Part shown: in pieces, positions 1 to 8,782 of the stretch
How the letters are laid out: the number at the start of each line of letters is the position of its first letter
How positions within the stretch are numbered: the first letter of the stretch is position 1
NCBI RefSeq assembly: GCF_000154465.1
Contig: NZ_DS499580.1
Coordinates: 1 to 64,000 of the forward strand
Direction of reading: 5' to 3'
From: Alistipes putredinis DSM 17216
GTDB lineage: Bacteria; Bacteroidota; Bacteroidia; Bacteroidales; Rikenellaceae
Length of the DNA stretch: 64,000 nt
Made by a program: the position numbers and the translations under genes
Notes under the pieces: model-generated
Told to the model about the DNA's origin: nothing
The model's input: the letters and a program-made list of their open reading frames with translations, nothing else
The model's database searches: none

Positions 1-1807
1 ACTCGCCGGCGCCTTTTTCACTTATAAACCCGCCCACTCCGGTAATACCGGAGGCATATGATGGTCCAAATTGTGCCCCTGCGTTGAAAGTCATTCTACC
101 TTTGAACGTATCGGGTGCCTGCTTGTTGGCAAACTCCCATATTGCCCTTCGTGCAGAATAAGCATTTGTATCGGTCGGGAAAGTATTATCGTATCGGGTG
201 ATTAGATATATAGCCGCTCCATTCTCCGCAATGCCTATACGTTGGGAATAGAGCGATGCTTTCACGTCCGATTCAATACTGCCCAGGCGGGAATAAGGAG
301 TATTGTCGCCTATCGTATAGGTTGCGATGTACTCGTTGTATAGTTTTTTTTCATAACCTTGAATCCGGGAAAGACGACCGTCTATACCGAATTGAGGACC
401 CATTAATCGTACAGCCTGTCCTGCTTCGTAGTTTTTTTCGTTGTGTGTACAATACACGGGATTCGTTTCACAGTCATAGACTGTCGTGTCGCTGCTATGT
501 TTGGCAGCATAGGAAGTGCCGACCTCAAGAAGTTCTTGTTCTGCTTCGTCTATGCGTTGCTGGGGGAGTTTGACGCCTGTGAGTACGAAAGTGTCAGGCC
601 CTCGGTCATCATCTTTTCCACGAGGACGCATGTTTTCATTCGGTATAATCTGCTGACTTTCGCCGGACGTTTCGACTTGGGCGATGATTTCAAATTTCTT
701 GTTGAATCCGTCTTCGGGTTTCCAGGTCGCGGGGTCGATATTGTCGCCATTGTCGTCGATAAGGGCGAGTTCGAAATCCCAGCCGATCAAATCGCCGCTC
801 GTAAAATGTGCCCCCAGCGTTTCTCCTTCGATTACGTCTGAAGGTAGAAATGGCGTGTCGTTGCATACCATGACGTATGCCTTGTCGGTCTGCCCTTCAA
901 TGATTGTCCGATCGATAGTTTCTACCGAAGTGACGGTTTCCGTGTTCTTCGGGTAGATGTCGTCGAAAAACACTACGACTTCCTTGATTTCGTTTTTTGT
1001 AAGTCCGGGACGTGCGTCTATGTATTGCTGCCCATCCGGAAGCCGTAACCGGACTTCGGAAACGTGGTTCGTTACGCCGCCCTGTTCGGATTGTCCGTAT
1101 TCTTTCGTCAGGTTGCGCGTGGAGCCGAATACATAGAAACGGGTCCCGTATTCGGAATCGTCCCCTTTCTTGGCCGGGATGCTTTTGACGACTTCTCCGC
1201 GTTTGAATGTTTCCGGCGTTCCGAAGTTCAGTTTTCCGAAATGCAGGGTTACGATACTGCCGTTCTCCTCGGTCCACCATTCGACATCGAAAGTCTCGGC
1301 AATGGATGATAAGGCATCCCAACAGGTATCGCCATTGAACGATACGAGCTTGTTGGTTTCCGGATGTTCGACATTTACACTTCCCATCTGCCAGTTGTTT
1401 CCTCCCAGTGCCTTGTTCATGTTGGCGACGATGAGCGCCCCGAAGGATGCCAAGTCTGTCGTGTTGTGGAATACAGCTTCAGGATTATCGCCTCCCAGCC
1501 AGAAGCAGATGAAATTTTTCATGTGGTTTTGCTGCGCCTGGAACTGAAGCGTGTATTTGTAGCCGCCGGTTTTGTTGTCGAAATCCGGATAAACCTCCGA
1601 CATGATTTCGAATTTGCGGCCTTTGTAGGTGATGTATGATCCGAGGGGGAAATCCAGCGGGGTAAGCAAACTAAAGGGGAGTTCGATGTAATAATCCCCC
1701 ATAAGTGCGTATTTGATAATGGCACTCGTTGTTACGGGCGCATCGTATATCGCTTTACCGGAAGGGTTGTATATTGTCATTTCGTCGATATATGTATCCT
1801 GTGCCAT
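1..1807 (-). CDS. phage tail/baseplate structural protein, C-terminus beyond window
   Basis: An open frame of 602 codons runs from an ATG at 1807 to the window edge with no stop, so the C-terminus is missing. It begins MAQDTYIDEMTIYNPSGKA and has no signal peptide. Around residues 60-80 it reads FEIMSEVYPDFDNKTGGYKY, the style of baseplate/tail-hub proteins of siphophages and Mu-like phages; the last visible residues are Gly-rich and could start a fibre or tip region. It is the last late gene in view, downstream of the tape measure and distal tail genes, which fits a tip or tail-associated role. Its own promoter-like element lies 13 nt upstream, so its leader is very short. The exact family is not assigned. 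Confidence 0.75.
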   Translation of the reverse strand, partial: MAQDTYIDEMTIYNPSGKAIYDAPVTTSAIIKYALMGDYYIELPFSLLTPLDFPLGSYITYKGRKFEIMSEVYPDFDNKTGGYKYTLQFQAQQNHMKNFICFWLGGDNPEAVFHNTTDLASFGALIVANMNKALGGNNWQMGSVNVEHPETNKLVSFNGDTCWDALSSIAETFDVEWWTEENGSIVTLHFGKLNFGTPETFKRGEVVKSIPAKKGDDSEYGTRFYVFGSTRNLTKEYGQSEQGGVTNHVSEVRLRLPDGQQYIDARPGLTKNEIKEVVVFFDDIYPKNTETVTSVETIDRTIIEGQTDKAYVMVCNDTPFLPSDVIEGETLGAHFTSGDLIGWDFELALIDDNGDNIDPATWKPEDGFNKKFEIIAQVETSGESQQIIPNENMRPRGKDDDRGPDTFVLTGVKLPQQRIDEAEQELLEVGTSYAAKHSSDTTVYDCETNPVYCTHNEKNYEAGQAVRLMGPQFGIDGRLSRIQGYEKKLYNEYIATYTIGDNTPYSRLGSIESDVKASLYSQRIGIAENGAAIYLITRYDNTFPTDTNAYSARRAIWEFANKQAPDTFKGRMTFNAGAQFGPSYASGITGVGGFISEKGAGE

Positions 1808-1820
1808 CACAGGGTCGATA

Positions 1821-1852
1821 CAAAAGTGTGGGGTTTCGGCACATTATGCAAG
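1821..1852 (-). promoter_or_regulatory. Bacteroidetes-type promoter for the tail protein gene, in a repeated element
   Basis: On the minus strand, CTTG (1852-1849), a 20-nt spacer and CACTTTTG (1828-1821) match the Bacteroidetes consensus TTTG-N19-21-TAnnTTTG with few mismatches. The element lies in a 48-bp stretch (1820-1867) that recurs at 13372-13419 upstream of the phage head operon in the same orientation and at the same spacing. Conservation across both copies supports a phage promoter rather than chance. Confidence 0.55.
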
Positions 1853-1873
1853 TAATTTTAAGAAAAAATACAG

Positions 1874-1901
1874 AAAAACGCCCCGGTCTTTTGACCGGGG
1901 C
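1874..1901 (-). terminator. intrinsic terminator after the DUF3825 gene
   Basis: A perfect 9-bp stem GCCCCGGTC/GACCGGGGC with a 4-nt loop is followed on the minus strand by GTTTTTC. It lies 27 nt past the stop of the DUF3825 gene and just upstream of the tail gene promoter, so it isolates the two units. Confidence 0.85.
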
Positions 1902-1927
1902 AAGAGGGGGTTGCTTCCATCCGTATT

Positions 1928-2722
1928 TTAAGGTTTAAGCCATGAACTTTGCGGCTTAACGATTAGACGAGCGTTGTTATATGCCATCTTCAATGTTAAG
2001 CATGTGCGCGCTGTATAGGTATTATTCCCTATTTTATGCGTGGCTAAAGCTAAATCCGGATTGGGTGATCCAGGGGTAAGGCATAAGGGCAACAGAAGTT
2101 GTATTTTCCCTTCGTAATACTGGGGGACAGCTATTTTGTAATTTGACCTTGCTTTTTTTTGGGCTTCATTAATCGCGCCAACGAGTCTTCTGCGCATTTC
2201 GTCTGAACTCAGCCCTTGCATGTGTGCAGGAAATCTGTCCATGTTGTCCGCAATGATATGGTCGATTTGAGGGACTACCCTGCATTGAGGATTGAAAATC
2301 AAATCCTCGGGTTTCTGGAAAAAATCAGCAATGTCCGGAATATTATCGCCGAATTTGCTAATTAGCTGAATATCGCTTTCCCTGACAAATGCCTTGAAAA
2401 CATAAGGCGATAAACCTTTCTCGGCTACATCTGGCCTATTGTTGCGTTCAGCAAGAGCAAATATGCTTTCCAAATTTGCAGTTACAAGTCCAGTATTGAA
2501 ACATGCAAAATTGTTATCAGAAGAAAAGGATATTTTATTTTCAGATTTAATTTTGCGGAAAGTATGTTCGATATAACTTTTCAAAATGGAATATTTGGCT
2601 TGCGTAGCATCTGAGAAATCCCATGGTTCCGGATCTGCTATATTATTCGCAAGATATTCAATAGATGCGTCATAATTAGGGAACCAACAAAAGTCAAAAA
2701 GAGCCGAATGAAATTTTTTCAT
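1928..2722 (-). CDS. DUF3825-domain protein, probable prophage cargo gene
   Basis: 264 residues without signal peptide or membrane segment. The C-terminal half (about residues 145-260) carries the features of DUF3825: VVPQIDHIIADNMDRFP, KARSNYKIAVPQYYEG, IQLLLPLCLT, LTLKMAYNNARLI and a final Trp-Leu. DUF3825 has no established biochemical activity; it is seen fused to or beside nucleic-acid-related domains. The N-terminal half is unrecognised. The gene sits between two tail genes but has its own promoter (2855-2886), an upstream attenuator-like hairpin and its own terminator. It is also more AT-rich than its neighbours. That layout is typical of phage 'morons', extra genes often expressed in the lysogen. 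A role in superinfection exclusion or anti-phage defence is inference. Confidence 0.8.
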   Translation of the reverse strand: MKKFHSALFDFCWFPNYDASIEYLANNIADPEPWDFSDATQAKYSILKSYIEHTFRKIKSENKISFSSDNNFACFNTGLVTANLESIFALAERNNRPDVAEKGLSPYVFKAFVRESDIQLISKFGDNIPDIADFFQKPEDLIFNPQCRVVPQIDHIIADNMDRFPAHMQGLSSDEMRRRLVGAINEAQKKARSNYKIAVPQYYEGKIQLLLPLCLTPGSPNPDLALATHKIGNNTYTARTCLTLKMAYNNARLIVKPQSSWLKP

Positions 2723-2743
2723 AAACGTAAGTTTTTTATATTG

Positions 2744-2845
2744 TCAATAAATAAAAAGACCGCCATGTAATATTATGACGGTCTTATTGTATCCTTTATG
2801 TTCGATATTCGTGGTTACGGATAGACCCGTACGTCTATATTTCAT
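2744..2845 (-). CDS. possible 33-codon leader peptide overlapping a terminator hairpin
   Basis: ATG at 2845 lies about 10 nt after the -7 box at 2855, so translation could begin almost at the transcript 5' end. The frame runs MKYRRTGLSVTTN to a TGA at 2744 and passes through the hairpin at 2755-2785. A translated leader crossing a terminator is an attenuation layout, but no codon run or conservation can be shown here. It may simply be a chance open frame. Confidence 0.25.
   Translation of the reverse strand: MKYRRTGLSVTTNIEHKGYNKTVIILHGGLFIY
2748..2785 (-). terminator. terminator-like hairpin in the DUF3825 leader
   Basis: Arms AAGACCGtCAT and ATGgCGGTCTT (minus strand, one mismatch, 8-nt loop) are followed by TTTTTATTTATT. 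It lies between the promoter at 2855-2886 and the DUF3825 start at 2722, so a transcript from that promoter would meet it after about 65-100 nt. It could be an attenuator or could stop read-through from the tail operon. Confidence 0.7.
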
Positions 2846-2854
2846 TATATGATG

Positions 2855-2886
2855 CAAATATAATACACGTTTTTTCGAGGTGCAAA
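2855..2886 (-). promoter_or_regulatory. consensus Bacteroidetes promoter upstream of the DUF3825 gene
   Basis: On the minus strand TTTG (2886-2883), a 20-nt spacer and TATATTTG (2862-2855) match both consensus boxes exactly. The expected start site is near 2850, giving a leader of about 125 nt that contains the hairpin at 2755-2785. Confidence 0.75.
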
Positions 2887-3062
2887 TTTTTTGCCAACTT
2901 TTTAGTTGCACTATGAAAACGTAGCCGAATACACGTTTATTGTCCTAACGTATGGAAATGATAAAGAGCGAAATTCGTAAGATTGGAGAAGAACTGCAAT
3001 TGATTTGATAAGGATGGGGAGGGGCTAACGCATCATTTTACGATGAATAGCAGAAGCGAGTA

Positions 3063-3089
3063 AAAGGCTGGGATAGATTCCCGGCCTTT
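3063..3089 (-). terminator. intrinsic terminator of the phage head-tail operon
   Basis: An 11-bp stem (AAAGGCCGGGA / TCCCAGCCTTT on the minus strand, one G-T pair, 5-nt loop) followed by a short T run lies directly after the stop codon at 3091. It would end the transcript that runs from the scaffold gene through the tape measure. Confidence 0.75.
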
Positions 3090-3090
3090 C

Positions 3091-3513
3091 CTATTCGCGT
3101 GCCGCCCGATCTGCGGGGTTGGGTTCTCGGAATTTCACTGCTAATTTACAGGCATTCAATCGATAATTTTCAAATTGAGTGCTGTTGCTATATAAAAGAT
3201 TATACGTATTGCCTAAATCCGGGACATATAGTGTTACGGTTCCTTTGTGTAATTCTGCAACAAAAGCAGCATAGTTAGATAAAAATGCCTCTTGTGATGT
3301 TCCTTTGATCAAAAATGTCAATGTTACGTCACGTTCATTTACAACCGGTGAATCCGGAACAATAATATCTATTCCGTTTTGTGTTGGATCGTCATTTTCG
3401 ACAAATTCTTTGAGAGATGGAGGTGTAAGGAGGGCTGCATATGCTCCTGAAAGCATGGCAACTCCCATTGTAGATAACGGTTTGTTATTTATAGTTACTT
3501 CTGTTGTTGGCAT
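3091..3513 (-). CDS. phage distal tail-type protein
   Basis: 140 residues beginning MPTTEVTINNKPLSTMGVAM. The gene directly follows the tape measure gene, the place of distal tail/minor tail proteins in siphophages. The sequence has the short beta-rich style of such proteins (VTLTFLIKGTS, GTVTLYVPDLGNTYNLLY), and no catalytic motif is visible. The 3-nt gap to the tape measure gene and the terminator just after it mark it as the last gene of the head-tail operon. The function is inferred mainly from gene order. Confidence 0.65.
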   Translation of the reverse strand: MPTTEVTINNKPLSTMGVAMLSGAYAALLTPPSLKEFVENDDPTQNGIDIIVPDSPVVNERDVTLTFLIKGTSQEAFLSNYAAFVAELHKGTVTLYVPDLGNTYNLLYSNSTQFENYRLNACKLAVKFREPNPADRAARE

Positions 3514-3516
3514 GTT

Positions 3517-6500
3517 TTATAGGTTATCAAGTTTTCGATTTATTGCAACAAGAGTTTCGCCCATTGCAGGCAATATGCGGGTGTATGTTCGAATATCTGC
3601 GACATTACCATTCAATTGAATCATAATATCTCGGATGTCGAAAGTCACATTACGCGTATCCATATTGATCGATCGAAGCAGCTCCATACCATTGACAAGG
3701 ATGTTCATTTTACCTTGCATGTCAGTAAAGCGACCGTTGAGTTCGTCGCTTGTGTCTTGGGACATTGCCTGAAAACCGCGTGAAGTAGCATTCTGGGTAG
3801 ATGCCTGATTGTCGGATAGCAGAGAACCTGCCCATCCATATTTATCATCTAAATATTTTTGTAAGTCATCAGCCATTTTATAGGCCTCCTCTTGTTCCTC
3901 GGCTGAAAATACCCCATCTAACCAGAACTCTTGCAATTTCTCGCGAATTTTCTTCATGGCTTCGGAAGATTGTATGGCAGATTTAATACTTTCTATTACC
4001 ATTTGACGCATCATATTCCGAACCACATCTCGTGCGGTTCTTGCCCGATCTTCCCCGTTTGCCCATGCATCGGCGTAAGCTGTTGCGAAATTATCAATTG
4101 CAGATTTTAGATCTTCGCCAAAAATTGCATCTAAGGCCTTTTCCTTATTTTCTTCTATTTGTTTATTTATCTCATCAATTTGATTTTCCCATTCTTTGAT
4201 TCGTTCTTCATCCGTGTCTTTTTTACTACGCTCTTCTGCTATTTGATTTTGTATCAATATTTTTTGCTGTTCGAGTAATTCATTTTGTTGTTCGATAAGT
4301 TCAGAAGCATCTGTAGAGTATGCCTCTTCAACGGCCTCCCCGAGTTCATCATATGATTTTTCGAGAGCATCAATTTGATCTTGTAAGCGCTGAATGTTAC
4401 GTTCTTTTCGTCGATCTCCGCTGAAAAGGTTTATCAGGCTGGTGATAGCCGACACAGTTCCTTGAATGCCTTGAACAATATTTCCAGATGCGAATCCACT
4501 CACAGCTTGTGCTGCTCCGCCTACAGCACCTGCAATGTTGTTAATGGAGGCCGTCGTGTCTTCATCTGCTCCCAATGCTGACGCAATAGAAGACACACCG
4601 CTTATCGATGCAGCAACGATGTCAATTGCCTCCGCTACTGCTTGCCAGGCATCTTCACGTAGCTTTACAGCTCGAAGATCATCCCCATCTGCAAGTGCCT
4701 TTTTATAAGCCTTGAAGTTTGCCGAAATACTTGCGAATGGATTCTTCCGAGTGGCTATATCTGCTGCTTGGTCAAGTTGATCGGTTACTGTTTTCAGATT
4801 GATAGGGTCGAGGTCGGCATCTTGGAGCAGTCTGTTTATGTTGTCAATAATACGCAATATCTCACGGCTCGACAAGGCGTCGAGGTTTTGGAACAGATTA
4901 ATCCAGTCATCGGTTTTCATCAGTTCGTCCACCTTGATTTGTCCGATTTCCTCTGTTTCATGTTTGTCGATTTGAGGAATAAGGTCGGAGCGGCCGTTCT
5001 TTGTTGCTGTTTCCCTGTCTTTGGCGTGTTTCTCGCGTATCTTGGCAATCTTATCCTCCATCGTACCGTATTTCTCGACAATGGTATTTAGGCTGGCCGC
5101 AATTTCCGCTTGGTCGATCTTGATACCCAAATCGGTCGCTTGCTCTTTGGTGATATTTCCAGCCTTCAGAGCATCTTCTACCCACTTGCGGAACTCCTCG
5201 TATTTGTCTTTTATGCCTTTGATGCGGCGATCTTCTTCCGAGAGCGTGTCATCGGTGATCTGCTTGTATATCTTGTCAAGCTCTTGGGCGTATTTCAGTT
5301 CTATGGCAGCTCGGTCATCGGCATTTTTTTGCTGAATATTCGATTGCCTTTCCTGAAAATCTTTTGTTTGATCTGCAGTTATGATTCCACCCTGCGCGGC
5401 TTTAAGTTTCGATTTATCCTGCTCGAGTTTGTTCATTTCCTCTTTTGTGCGCAAGTCTATTTCGGCCAGCTCTTTCTGCTTGCCATCTTTCAAAATATCG
5501 ATGCGCGATTGCTGAAGGGCTTTATCATTGGCGAGAATAAGATCGGATAGCTTTTTCTGGGCTTTGGCGGCATCCGTCACCGTTTTGCCCGAAACGCTGT
5601 ATTGTTTAATTTTCGAATCGTATTCGGCGATTTTGGCGATCAGCTCATTCCATTTCGCTGTCCCTTTCAATGAAACGTCCATCGCTTCGAGAGCTGCTTC
5701 CGCCTCCTTCTTCTGTCCTTCCCAATAGGATTTGTTGCGATTGGTTTCTTTTCTGTCTGACCGTAGGGATGATATTTCATTTTGTTTGGTTGCGATTTGA
5801 GATAGATTCGACTGTTTAAGCGACTGATAATAATCTTCGCTCTCACCATACAGAGGAAGCAAATACGGGGCTTCTTTTTGCTTATTGCGTGCATTCTCAA
5901 TTAAACGGTCGATTTCTGCGTTTTGGGCTTTCAGCTCGTCGATATTGCCCTGCAATGTGGCAATCTTGACCTCCGCAGGGGCAGCGTCCCACTCGGCGGC
6001 TTTTTGTGTTTCTTTTAGTTCATAGAGCTGTTTGCGGTACTCGTCCAACTCAGCCTCTGCATTTTTATAAGAAAGACTAAGTCCGGCCATTGCTGTCCTA
6101 TCACCGAATTTCATAGCATCTGCTATCGCTTGATCTAACCTTTTGACCTTTTCGAGGGCGGCATCATACTGCTCTTGCAGATTGTTCTCCTTGCGTGTGT
6201 CGTTGATGTCGTTGAGCTCCTTTGTAAGATCGATAAGCGACAGGAGCTTGATTTCCTCCTCGCTGTACCGCTGCAACAGTTCGGGGTAGAGACGTATCAG
6301 CTCCTCGTAGGCTTTGCGCTTGGTGTAGGCCGTGCTGACCTCGTCCTGCATGGTCGCATGCAGCTGCTCGGCCTTATTCTTCTGTTCATCGAGCTTCTGA
6401 TTGTAGGCGTCGATGGCGGCGTTTACCTTTTCGTAGGCTATCTCCTCTGCGGATTTCGCCGTGATAATCTTGTAGAGTGTGACGGCAAACGCGGAGGCGG

Positions 6501-7533
6501 CCGCAGCGATCAACACATAGGGATTCTTCATCAAAGCCGCATTCAGTGCCTGCGTCTTCTTGGTCAGCGTTCCCATTACGGTTTGGAGGGTGGAGAGACC
6601 GAAAGCGTGGGCGAGCGTTACCGTCCTGTGTACCCTTTCCGTTGCCGTCAGGACAACCAGAGCCGCCTTATATGTACCATAGGCGACGACAAGCTGGGCG
6701 ACAATGTCCAGCACCTGATTATAGTTCTCGACGAGTGAAATCGTGCCTTTGAGTGCACCTGCAATGATGCCTTCTTGCGACTTGCCGAGGTCGTTGAACA
6801 TCATGTCGAGAGCATCGCCGAGATTGGAGATGAGGCCCGTAATGGTTTTGGATTGCTCCTGCATGAGGTTGTGGAACTTCCCGCCCTCGTTCGTCATGCT
6901 TTCAATAGCCTTCTGCACCTCTGGAAAGCCTATTTTGCCTTCCGTGACCATCTGTGAGATTTCCGCGCGGGTCTTGCCGAGTTGCGTTGCCAACTCTCCC
7001 GCGAGGTCGATGCCTCGGCTTTGGAACTGCATTACGTCACGCGTGTATAAACGCCCCTGTACGGCCGTCGTGCCGTACAACCACGTGAGGTCTTGCAGGT
7101 TCAGTCCCAGACCGGCCGCAACATTACCGAGCCGAGTCAGTGTGTTGGTAATATCCTCTGCTGCGAATCCATATGCGAGAAGCTGGCGGGCGCCGCTGGC
7201 CACGCCTTGCAGGTCAAACGGCGTTTTGGCGGCCAGTTCGACCATTTGTGACATCAATGCATCAGCCTTTTCTTTACTTTGGAGCAGAGTTGCGAAGGCC
7301 ACTTCGAGCTGTTGAAACTCGCCACGAGTTTGCGCGATTTGTTTCACCAGCCCCGCAAGCGACACTCCGACGCCGATTTGTCCGAGGGTGGTAGCCAGGC
7401 GACGCATTGCAATATCCATACGGTCGGCGTCCGTCACGACACTGGACGTTACGGTTTTGGCCGTTTTCTGAAGTTCACGGAACTTGCGAATTGCTTCATC
7501 GTTATCTATGACTACGGTAAGGTTTATACTCAT
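3517..7533 (-). CDS. phage tail tape measure protein
   Basis: 1338 residues, the longest gene in the prophage. Residues about 55-240 match the tape-measure N-terminal domain: ATLLQSKEKADALMSQMVEL, AKTPFDLQGVASGARQLLAY, LYTRDVMQFQSRGIDLAGEL and FPEVQKAIESMTNEGG. Hydrophobic segments follow near residues 265-300 and 335-360 (PYVLIAAAASAFAVTLYKII). A long, highly charged coiled-coil region covers roughly residues 370-920, and a second Gly/Ala-rich hydrophobic stretch (SGVSSIASALGADE) lies near 985-1060. Tape measure proteins set tail length and take part in DNA ejection. The length implies a long tail and therefore a siphophage-like or myophage-like particle. The start overlaps the upstream gene's stop by 4 nt (ATGA), suggesting coupled translation. 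Confidence 0.95.
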   Translation of the reverse strand: MSINLTVVIDNDEAIRKFRELQKTAKTVTSSVVTDADRMDIAMRRLATTLGQIGVGVSLAGLVKQIAQTRGEFQQLEVAFATLLQSKEKADALMSQMVELAAKTPFDLQGVASGARQLLAYGFAAEDITNTLTRLGNVAAGLGLNLQDLTWLYGTTAVQGRLYTRDVMQFQSRGIDLAGELATQLGKTRAEISQMVTEGKIGFPEVQKAIESMTNEGGKFHNLMQEQSKTITGLISNLGDALDMMFNDLGKSQEGIIAGALKGTISLVENYNQVLDIVAQLVVAYGTYKAALVVLTATERVHRTVTLAHAFGLSTLQTVMGTLTKKTQALNAALMKNPYVLIAAAASAFAVTLYKIITAKSAEEIAYEKVNAAIDAYNQKLDEQKNKAEQLHATMQDEVSTAYTKRKAYEELIRLYPELLQRYSEEEIKLLSLIDLTKELNDINDTRKENNLQEQYDAALEKVKRLDQAIADAMKFGDRTAMAGLSLSYKNAEAELDEYRKQLYELKETQKAAEWDAAPAEVKIATLQGNIDELKAQNAEIDRLIENARNKQKEAPYLLPLYGESEDYYQSLKQSNLSQIATKQNEISSLRSDRKETNRNKSYWEGQKKEAEAALEAMDVSLKGTAKWNELIAKIAEYDSKIKQYSVSGKTVTDAAKAQKKLSDLILANDKALQQSRIDILKDGKQKELAEIDLRTKEEMNKLEQDKSKLKAAQGGIITADQTKDFQERQSNIQQKNADDRAAIELKYAQELDKIYKQITDDTLSEEDRRIKGIKDKYEEFRKWVEDALKAGNITKEQATDLGIKIDQAEIAASLNTIVEKYGTMEDKIAKIREKHAKDRETATKNGRSDLIPQIDKHETEEIGQIKVDELMKTDDWINLFQNLDALSSREILRIIDNINRLLQDADLDPINLKTVTDQLDQAADIATRKNPFASISANFKAYKKALADGDDLRAVKLREDAWQAVAEAIDIVAASISGVSSIASALGADEDTTASINNIAGAVGGAAQAVSGFASGNIVQGIQGTVSAITSLINLFSGDRRKERNIQRLQDQIDALEKSYDELGEAVEEAYSTDASELIEQQNELLEQQKILIQNQIAEERSKKDTDEERIKEWENQIDEINKQIEENKEKALDAIFGEDLKSAIDNFATAYADAWANGEDRARTARDVVRNMMRQMVIESIKSAIQSSEAMKKIREKLQEFWLDGVFSAEEQEEAYKMADDLQKYLDDKYGWAGSLLSDNQASTQNATSRGFQAMSQDTSDELNGRFTDMQGKMNILVNGMELLRSINMDTRNVTFDIRDIMIQLNGNVADIRTYTRILPAMGETLVAINRKLDNL

Positions 7534-7946
7534 AATACGATGACGGTTTTATCTTTATTGATTTCTACCTTTGATCCGCTGATGTTCACGACTTTTATTA
7601 CGGCATAATTCGAAGCGTTGATTGTGGCCGAGGCTCCATGCATAAGAATGACAGTGTGGACGAAATCTACTCCCGAGGCTTCTATTTCAGCCGACGTATT
7701 GCCGACTAAGCAAATGTATTTTCGCTTGTCGAGCCTTATGCATCCGCAATCCACATACATGTTGCAATCACTCACTTCGTTTTTGTGAGCTTGAAATATT
7801 CCCAGCGGAGGGAAATTGTTTTTATGGCAAAATTCAAGTCCTTGTGGCGTAAAAAACAGAGAGGTCAGGGAGTGAAAATTTTTCACTTTGTCCAGTCGTT
7901 CGCAGGCGCCGAGTGCGGACGCGGATTTTAGGATGTTGTCAAGCAT
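7530..7946 (-). CDS. uncharacterised phage protein between tail chaperone and tape measure
   Basis: 138 residues, no signal peptide. The first half contains a Cys/His-rich stretch (LEFCHKNNFPPLGIFQAHKN, CNMYVDCGCIRL). The second half has regular beta-strand spacing (VILMHGASATINASN, VVNISGSKVEINKDKTVIVL) that recalls short beta-helical turns. I recognise no family. Its stop overlaps the tape measure start by 4 nt, so it belongs to the same transcript. A small structural or assembly role is likely by position only. Confidence 0.65.
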   Translation of the reverse strand: MLDNILKSASALGACERLDKVKNFHSLTSLFFTPQGLEFCHKNNFPPLGIFQAHKNEVSDCNMYVDCGCIRLDKRKYICLVGNTSAEIEASGVDFVHTVILMHGASATINASNYAVIKVVNISGSKVEINKDKTVIVL

Positions 7947-7963
7947 ATAAATTATTTCGTTTG

Positions 7964-8703
7964 TTATCGTTTGCCTCCTGCCATCAGAAGAAGTGTGTTC
8001 ATTGCATTAGGATCGTTCATGTCAATTATATCGGGAACTTTTGATTGTTCATTGTTGGGAATATTAGTTGTTGATTTACTTTTACAATCCGTTTTTAGAG
8101 CGTCGGAAATCATAAGCTGTACGTTAGCCCATGAAATCCCCCAAAGAATATATTCAAGAGTCCAATGATAGCGGTTTATAAGATTATCTATTTGTCCCCA
8201 GATACTGCGCCCTCCGTAGTGGCTATCCGCTCCGCTGTTGTCGTTGGGGAAATCATTACCCGCAGCGTTCTTACCAAGCGAATAGCGTTCATAAAATCCG
8301 CGTAGTAGGATTGAAATACGATGGTGGACAAAATGTTTGTAAGAGCTGTTGTATCCATTGTAGGGGACCAGTATATAAGTTTTGTCCGCTCTTTTAGCAT
8401 ATCTTCGATTTCTTGTTGCGTCCGAAGTGTGGCGATAGCGATTATTTCGGCCACCTCTTTTGATTTTTCGGAGCATATGGTCCACATACGTTTAACAGCA
8501 CCCTCCATCTGTTCGTCGTCGAAAATCAGATCAAGGTCTATTAGTCGGCGACTTATCATCGCGAGTCGTCCGAGTTGGAGGGGGTATAGGTAAAGGGTTA
8601 TTTGTTCTTTGTCATTGCCTTCAATCTCGAACGATTCAATTTTTTCAGTCAGTGTGTCAAGTGCACGTTGTTCTGTAAGGCGGCCGACTTCTTCTTTTTT
8701 CAT
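7964..8703 (-). CDS. predicted -1 frameshift product of the tail assembly chaperone (GT-like)
   Basis: The frame that ends at 7964 is open back to 8485. Its part beyond the upstream stop encodes about 75 residues with protein-like features (WGQIDNLINRYHWTLEYILW, WANVQLMISDALKTD, DPNAMNTLLLMAGGKR). It has no ATG near the end of the upstream gene, and it lies in the -1 frame relative to that gene. Between the major tail and tape measure genes, tailed phages commonly make a chaperone G and a -1 fusion GT. Possible slip sites are a T run at 8294-8297 and the C run at 8246-8249; neither is a perfect heptamer. An alternative is an independent start I cannot identify. Confidence 0.5.
8188..8703 (-). 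CDS. tail assembly chaperone, short form (G-like)
   Basis: 171 residues, acidic and helical (MKKEEVGRLTEQRALDTLTE, LIFDDEQMEGAVKRMWTI, EEIEDMLKERTK-type pattern). It follows the major tail protein and precedes the tape measure, where G-type chaperones sit. These bind the tape measure before tail polymerisation and are absent from the virion. The last 100 codons overlap the open -1 frame described separately. Family assignment rests on position and general character, not on a recognised domain. Confidence 0.6.
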   Translation of the reverse strand: MKKEEVGRLTEQRALDTLTEKIESFEIEGNDKEQITLYLYPLQLGRLAMISRRLIDLDLIFDDEQMEGAVKRMWTICSEKSKEVAEIIAIATLRTQQEIEDMLKERTKLIYWSPTMDTTALTNILSTIVFQSYYADFMNAIRLVRTLRVMISPTTTAERIATTEGAVSGDK

Positions 8704-8782
8704 ATTATAAACTATTGTTTTTGCTCCCGCCCCGTCCTCGAGACGTGATGCAAGTCGTCAGCTTTCCAGCGGGATAGAGAAT

